Origin: Deltaproteobacteria bacterium
Lineage (GTDB): Bacteria; SAR324; NAC60-12
Length of the DNA: 18,299 nucleotides
Direction: 5' to 3'
Assembly: GCA_002707655.1 (NCBI GenBank)
Contig: PANO01000050.1
Location: 2,125 to 20,423 of the forward strand
The notes below the pieces were generated by a model, which was given only the letters and a program-made list of their open reading frames with translations, was not told the DNA's origin and did no database searches. The translations under genes and the position numbers were made by a program. This document shows, piece after piece, positions 14,827 to 18,299 of this stretch (positions are counted from its first letter, which is position 1; each line of letters begins with the position of its first letter).

Positions 14827-15579
14827 CTACTCGCCAAAAAAGGCATCCAGTAATCTTTTATCAGAGCGCACCTGCTCAGGGCTTCCCTGCATCATAATAG
14901 ACCCCTCGGCCATGACGAGGATTGGGGAACACAATTTCATGATCAGATCCATATTGTGTTCAATGATCAGGAAAGTCACCCCCATTTCATTGATCTCCCT
15001 GATCCGGTCGATAATTTCTTCCAACAAAACAGGGTTCACTCCTGCCGCAGGTTCGTCTAAGAGAATCATTCGTGGTTTGGACATCATCGCCCGCCCAAGC
15101 TCAAGCAATTTTAGCTGCCCCCCCGAAAGGTGCATGGAGGGTTCATTCCTCAAGGCCTCCAGCTTAAGGAATTCAAGGATCTCCAGTGCTTTTTCTCGAT
15201 TGGTTGCTTCCTGACGTTTGACTTGCTTGAGACGGATCCAGTTATTCCAAAGGTTCTCACCTAGTTGCGAACCGGGCACCATCATCATGTTCTCCAGAAC
15301 CGTCATGCCGGAAAAAGGACGAGGAATCTGAAAAGTGCGGACAATGCCCAGATGAAATGTCTCATAGGATTTCATCCCGGAAATTTCCTGCTTTCCAAAG
15401 AACACGGCTCCGCTGGTTGGACTATCATGTCCTGCGATAATGTTGAAGGTAGTGGTTTTACCCGCCCCGTTGGGGCCGATCAATCCAGTGATAGTTCCAA
15501 GCTCTACCGAAAAATTCACGCTGTTGACGGCATGCAGTCCGTCAAATTCTTTGCAGAGGTTCTTGACCGTGAGCAGCAT
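14827..15579 (-). CDS. livG: Branched-chain amino acid-type ABC transporter ATPase (LivG)
   Basis: The product is 250 aa, the LivG type of HAAT ATPase. Walker A GPNGAGKT at 35-42, the long insertion between Walker A and signature typical of LivG (RTFQIPRPFSGMTVLENMMM at 81-100), signature LSGGQ at 151-155, Walker B MILLDEP at 171-177 and switch His in IIEHNMD at 205-211 are all seen. The ATG at 15579 has no clear SD. It is the first gene after the terminator that follows livK, so its transcription depends on read-through or on a promoter in 15580-15745. Confidence 0.95.
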   Translation of the reverse strand: MLLTVKNLCKEFDGLHAVNSVNFSVELGTITGLIGPNGAGKTTTFNIIAGHDSPTSGAVFFGKQEISGMKSYETFHLGIVRTFQIPRPFSGMTVLENMMMVPGSQLGENLWNNWIRLKQVKRQEATNREKALEILEFLKLEALRNEPSMHLSGGQLKLLELGRAMMSKPRMILLDEPAAGVNPVLLEEIIDRIREINEMGVTFLIIEHNMDLIMKLCSPILVMAEGSIMMQGSPEQVRSDKRLLDAFFGE

Positions 15580-15660
15580 TTTGATTGGAGATCTATTTGT
15601 GCCGACTAGAGAACCTTAAAATGGGAAAATCGAGCAGCAGGAGGGCTCTTGTAAAATCAG

Positions 15661-15688
15661 AGGATATTTTTAAAATATCTCATATCCT
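15661..15688. promoter_or_regulatory. AT-rich palindrome upstream of livG
   Basis: GATATTTT (15663-15670) and AAAATATC (15672-15679) form a perfect palindrome around a single T. AGGATAT at 15661 also matches ATATCCT at 15682-15688, giving a second, nested inverted repeat. The decamer TCTTGTAAAA occurs on either side of it (15647-15656 and 15700-15709, 53 bases apart). This is a good candidate for an operator or promoter region driving livGFHM on the - strand; I see no convincing -35/-10 pair. Confidence 0.4.
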
Positions 15689-15746
15689 ATACCACGGATT
15701 CTTGTAAAAAACACATCCGCTTTAGCCTTAAAAGTTATTTCTTCCC

Positions 15747-15789
15747 AGAAAAACTGGAGGCTGGAAAGAAGCATTCCAGTCTCCAGTTT
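15747..15789 (-). terminator. Intrinsic terminator after livK
   Basis: AAACTGGAGGCTGGAA (15751-15766) pairs with 15774-15789 over 16 positions with one mismatch, around a 7-base loop. On the - strand the stem runs straight into TTTTTCT, a proper U-tract, and it starts 22 bases after the livK stop. On the + strand no T-tract follows, so it works in the livK direction. A terminator here allows the binding protein to be made in excess over the membrane components, as is common in ABC operons. Confidence 0.8.
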
Positions 15790-15811
15790 GACATTGTTGT
15801 CCTGACCTAGA

Positions 15812-17119
15812 TTAGTTCTTCATGTTCCGGACGTTTGCTTTGATCTTGTTGATCTCTTCAAGGCTGATTCCACCGACATCAACATACTTGCCACCCTTGA
15901 TCTTCATCTTCACAAAGGGGACAGCCACATCTCCATAGGGATCGAAGTTGATGGGGCCAGTTGCGCCGACATACCAGATGTCCATGCCCGCCTTGATGGA
16001 GGTTAGGGCATCCTTTAACCCTTGAACACCCGCTCTGAACTGCTTTCCAGTCGGTCCTGTGATTTCTCTTACATGCTTTGCGAGGGTTGGCCCCTTGATA
16101 TCCGTTCCTCGTATATCTGCGGTCACCATGGCAAGTCCGATCAGCACTCCTGCATCATAACCAGAGTTCCGTCCCGGTCCTTTGGGAGTGGCATTCCAGC
16201 GTTTTTGAAAATCCGCTTCCATCTTTACCAATGAAGAATTCGCGGGCACCCCTGGACTGATGAACCAAGCATTCTTGAGGTTCTCAGATCCTACCGTATC
16301 GACAAAAGCGGAGTCATTCATACCCTGAGGCATGATGAAATTTAGAGGGCCATCAAAGCGGACCCAGTCTCGAAAATGCTTCACACCATCCTGAATGTTG
16401 CTGAGCAGGTATAAACTGTCGGGGTTGTCTTCCAGCGTTTTTGTGATTTCCGCACGATACGAAGGTTGGTCGGGGTTGAAGGGGACGGCTTGGGCAATTT
16501 CTCCACCTAACGCCCTAAAGGCGTCAACGAATTCCCCTTGGTTGTTTTTACCCCAGTCGTTGTTCCAATAAAGAATGGCCGGCCTGCGAAAACCAGCATC
16601 ATAGGCCATTTTAGCCGCAGCTACTGCTTGTAGGGAATCTGCAGGGAGAGTGCGGAAGAACAACCCCTTGGTCTCACCACGCTTGCCCATGTTGGTGAAG
16701 GTTGAAGATGTTGAAGCGGTGGCAATAACCAGAACCTCTTCCTCAACCGTGACCGAACTCAACAAAGGTGCCGTGATCCCTGACGAGATTGGACCAACCA
16801 GTGCTGTCACGCCTTCTAGATCAATCAGCTTTCTTGCGGCATCCACAGCAACAGAGGCTTGCGTGTTGGAATCGCGAACATCATAAACGAGTTCGCAACC
16901 GACACCGAGTTGCTTTCTTGCTTCGTTGACCTGCTCAACCCCCAGTTGGGCAGCCCTAGAAATGGGAACACCATGGGCACCATAGGCTCCGGTCAATGAG
17001 AGAATGGACCCAATCTTGTGGGTACACTGAGCCGCATGGGATGGACTCAGCAAGCCCGCAACGACAATTCCGAACACCGTTAAAACGGCAATCATGACCC
17101 TTTGTTTAGCAATTCTCAT
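15812..17119 (-). CDS. livK: Branched-chain amino acid-type ABC transporter substrate-binding protein
   Basis: The product is a 435-aa periplasmic receptor of the Peripla_BP_6 (Leu/Ile/Val, amide) type. Residues 1-29 form a signal peptide: a basic start (MRIAKQR), a hydrophobic core and a cleavage site at about SHA-AQ. The mature protein opens KIGSILSLTGAYGAHGVPIS, followed by ALVGPISSGITAPLLSSVTV near 112-131 and the ATASTSS ligand-lip segment near 138-144. The ATG is six bases after AGGAG (17126-17130). It comes first in the transport operon, behind a palindrome, and is separated from livG by a terminator. The ligand is not readable; given the catabolic genes, an aromatic or cyclic-amide amino acid derivative is a guess. 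Confidence 0.93.
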   Translation of the reverse strand: MRIAKQRVMIAVLTVFGIVVAGLLSPSHAAQCTHKIGSILSLTGAYGAHGVPISRAAQLGVEQVNEARKQLGVGCELVYDVRDSNTQASVAVDAARKLIDLEGVTALVGPISSGITAPLLSSVTVEEEVLVIATASTSSTFTNMGKRGETKGLFFRTLPADSLQAVAAAKMAYDAGFRRPAILYWNNDWGKNNQGEFVDAFRALGGEIAQAVPFNPDQPSYRAEITKTLEDNPDSLYLLSNIQDGVKHFRDWVRFDGPLNFIMPQGMNDSAFVDTVGSENLKNAWFISPGVPANSSLVKMEADFQKRWNATPKGPGRNSGYDAGVLIGLAMVTADIRGTDIKGPTLAKHVREITGPTGKQFRAGVQGLKDALTSIKAGMDIWYVGATGPINFDPYGDVAVPFVKMKIKGGKYVDVGGISLEEINKIKANVRNMKN

Positions 17120-17125
17120 ATCAGT

Positions 17126-17130
17126 CTCCT
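17126..17130 (-). promoter_or_regulatory. Strong ribosome binding site of livK
   Basis: AGGAG on the - strand, six bases before the livK ATG. It is the best SD in the right half of the window, in line with high expression of a binding protein. Confidence 0.75.
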
Positions 17131-17145
17131 AAGATTAGTTGATCA

Positions 17146-17167
17146 TTGTTCTGTCAACACAGAACAA
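17146..17167. promoter_or_regulatory. Palindromic operator-like site upstream of livK
   Basis: Half-sites TTGTTCTGT (17146-17154) and ACAGAACAA (17159-17167) are perfect complements around CAAC. The site ends 26 bases upstream of the livK ATG. Symmetry, length and position fit a binding site for a dimeric regulator, although a hairpin in the 5' leader is also possible. A smaller inverted repeat, GGAGT/ACTCC, lies at 17176-17190. No regulator gene is in the window. Confidence 0.55.
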
Positions 17168-17685
17168 AGTGAAACGGAGTACAAGACTCCAACCGTGATT
17201 TCGTCGACGCTACACTAAAACCGAGGTTCTTGCGCAATCCATGCAGTCGAGCAAACTTTACCACTGTAATTGCCTAGCAATGCCTCTGGAGGCCAACTGG
17301 GACGACTGCCCCTCGCTGGAGGGTGCTGTCTCAGCGGAAGTTCCCAGCACGTTGGTCCCCACCGAATCTGCGATTCCGATTGTTTGCGGCGGTCGTTAAG
17401 GAATCTAAATATCTCGCTCTGCACCCCGTTATGCAGGAATAGCAGGCATCCAGATTTGAAGGTTAATGTCTATCCTTAGTTGAAGGTTAATAATATTCTA
17501 GAAACGAGTATTTCTCTATCGTTGAGGTATACAGTAACTCATTTTTTTAGAAACACAAGATAAATTTTATACTTGATTTTTTTTGCTATAAAACATCCAT
17601 ACCCTTGTCATCTTCCGGTTACCAACACGCAATTATTTGCACCTTGGGTTCCGTTGAAAACTCATCTTACTCAAGCGGCTCAAGG
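17168..17685. other. Long AT-rich intergenic region with a 12-bp direct repeat
   Basis: I see no supported gene here. The stretch at 17215-17424 is open on the - strand but has no family resemblance or SD. The direct repeat TTGAAGGTTAAT occurs at 17456-17467 and 17480-17491, exactly 24 bases apart. From about 17460 to 17660 the sequence becomes very AT-rich, with T-runs at 17542-17548 and 17577-17583, unlike the coding parts. It contains the likely livK promoter and the 3' flank of the AKR gene; no clear terminator of the latter was found. Confidence 0.5.
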
Positions 17686-18299
17686 TTATTCCGTCTTATT
17701 CTGATTATAGCGCATGATGCTTCCATGATGTCCAGTTTTGTCGCGTTCCAGATCGTAACAATCTCCATTTAAAACGGTGCGTTTTTTGAGAATAGTGTCA
17801 ATCAAAGCATAATCGTCATCGGTCATGGAAAACTCAAAAACTCTAAGATTTTCTTCAAGATGGCGGGTTGAAGTTGCACCAATAATCAGGGCAGCAACTC
17901 CGGGACGATCCAATACCCATCTCATAGCAACAAGCGGCATGGTCACTCCATATCTATCAGACACTTGCTTCAGAATCTGTAGCAGTTCTTGAAACAGTGT
18001 CCAGCCGCCAAAGTCATCTATAATCAGTTTGTACTTGGTCAGCGAGCGATTTGCAAAGAGTTCAGTGGGTTCGGGCTTACCCATCCAGTCTTCCGAAAAA
18101 AACCCACCAGCCAATGTACCATAGCACAATTGGTTGATTCCGTTATCAAGGCAATAAGGGATGAGTTTTTTTTCTGGTCGGGTATCAAGCAGAGAATACT
18201 GAGGCTGATTACTCTCCATAGGCACCCCGGTGTCAATCAGTGTACGGAGTTGTCGTGTATTGAAATTCGAGACACCGAGACGATCAATTTTCCCCTCGG
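17686..18299 (-). CDS. Aldo/keto reductase, C-terminal part (cut by the window edge)
   Basis: The frame is open to the right edge, so the 5' part lies outside; 203 codons plus TAA are present. The first visible residues read EGKIDRLGVSNFNTRQL, the region after the catalytic His of AKRs, so the tetrad itself is not seen. Further on come QPQYSLLDTRP, LCYGTLAGGFFSEDWMGKPEP and MRWVLDRPGVAALIIGATS (cofactor-binding end). It parallels the AKR half of the fusion at 10595-12079, including GGFFSE/GGFLSE, GKPEP and the GGWTLFQ/GGWATFQ segments, so the two are paralogues. It ends after the AKR domain without a Rid extension. It is upstream of livK on the same strand, with a 566-base gap. Confidence 0.88.
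   Translation of the reverse strand, partial: EGKIDRLGVSNFNTRQLRTLIDTGVPMESNQPQYSLLDTRPEKKLIPYCLDNGINQLCYGTLAGGFFSEDWMGKPEPTELFANRSLTKYKLIIDDFGGWTLFQELLQILKQVSDRYGVTMPLVAMRWVLDRPGVAALIIGATSTRHLEENLRVFEFSMTDDDYALIDTILKKRTVLNGDCYDLERDKTGHHGSIMRYNQNKTE

Noticed and set aside
17124..17157. TTGACA on the - strand as a -35 box for livK
   Set aside because: At 17-base spacing the -10 (TCTTAG) is poor and would put the start within a few bases of the ATG, overlapping the SD; a leaderless message with a strong SD makes little sense.
17215..17424. 69-codon - strand open frame in the intergenic gap
   Set aside because: No SD, no recognisable pattern and a composition unlike the neighbouring genes.

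Overview
The window looks like part of a chromosome from a heterotrophic Gram-negative bacterium. It encodes a periplasmic binding protein with a signal peptide, a molybdenum hydroxylase, an aromatic amino-acid lyase and a corrinoid/Fe-S enzyme. Base composition is moderately GC-rich on the left and clearly more AT-rich on the right. I cannot name the taxon. There are no rRNA or tRNA genes, no CRISPR array and no insertion sequence.

Left block (1-2886, + strand): the 3' part of a CoxL-like molybdopterin hydroxylase large subunit, then its CoxM-like FAD subunit, then a complete pirin. The L-then-M order is the one known for 'form II' CODH-like (coxSLM) operons, so the true substrate may not be CO.

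Middle block (2924-4592, - strand, convergent with pirin): a tight three-gene string. It reads, in transcription order, a DUF4258-type gene broken by a TAG codon, a DUF2283 gene, and a reductive-dehalogenase-like protein. The last has two 4Fe-4S motifs and a Tyr/Asn/Arg set spaced exactly as I recall for PceA, but no Tat signal, no RdhB anchor gene and no fused reductase.

Right block (4669-17119, all - strand): this reads as one uptake-plus-catabolism locus. From the promoter side it runs livK (binding protein, with its own terminator), livG, livF, livH, livM, an aldo/keto reductase-RidA fusion, a second RidA, hyuA and hyuB (ATP-dependent hydantoinase/oxoprolinase family), a START/SRPBCC-like protein and a kynureninase. 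Many of the junctions overlap or are a few bases apart (HyuA/RidA 4 nt, HyuB/HyuA 8 nt, LivM/LivH 8 nt, LivH/LivF 3 nt apart). My inference is that the cell imports an amino-acid-like compound, opens a cyclic amide by ATP-driven hydrolysis, handles carbonyl or imine intermediates with AKR/Rid proteins, and cleaves a kynurenine-like beta-keto side chain. The substrate is unknown, and I know of no described pathway with exactly this gene set.

The far right holds an AT-rich intergenic region (17120-17685) with a strong palindrome just upstream of livK, and the 3' part of a second AKR gene paralogous to the AKR half of the fusion.
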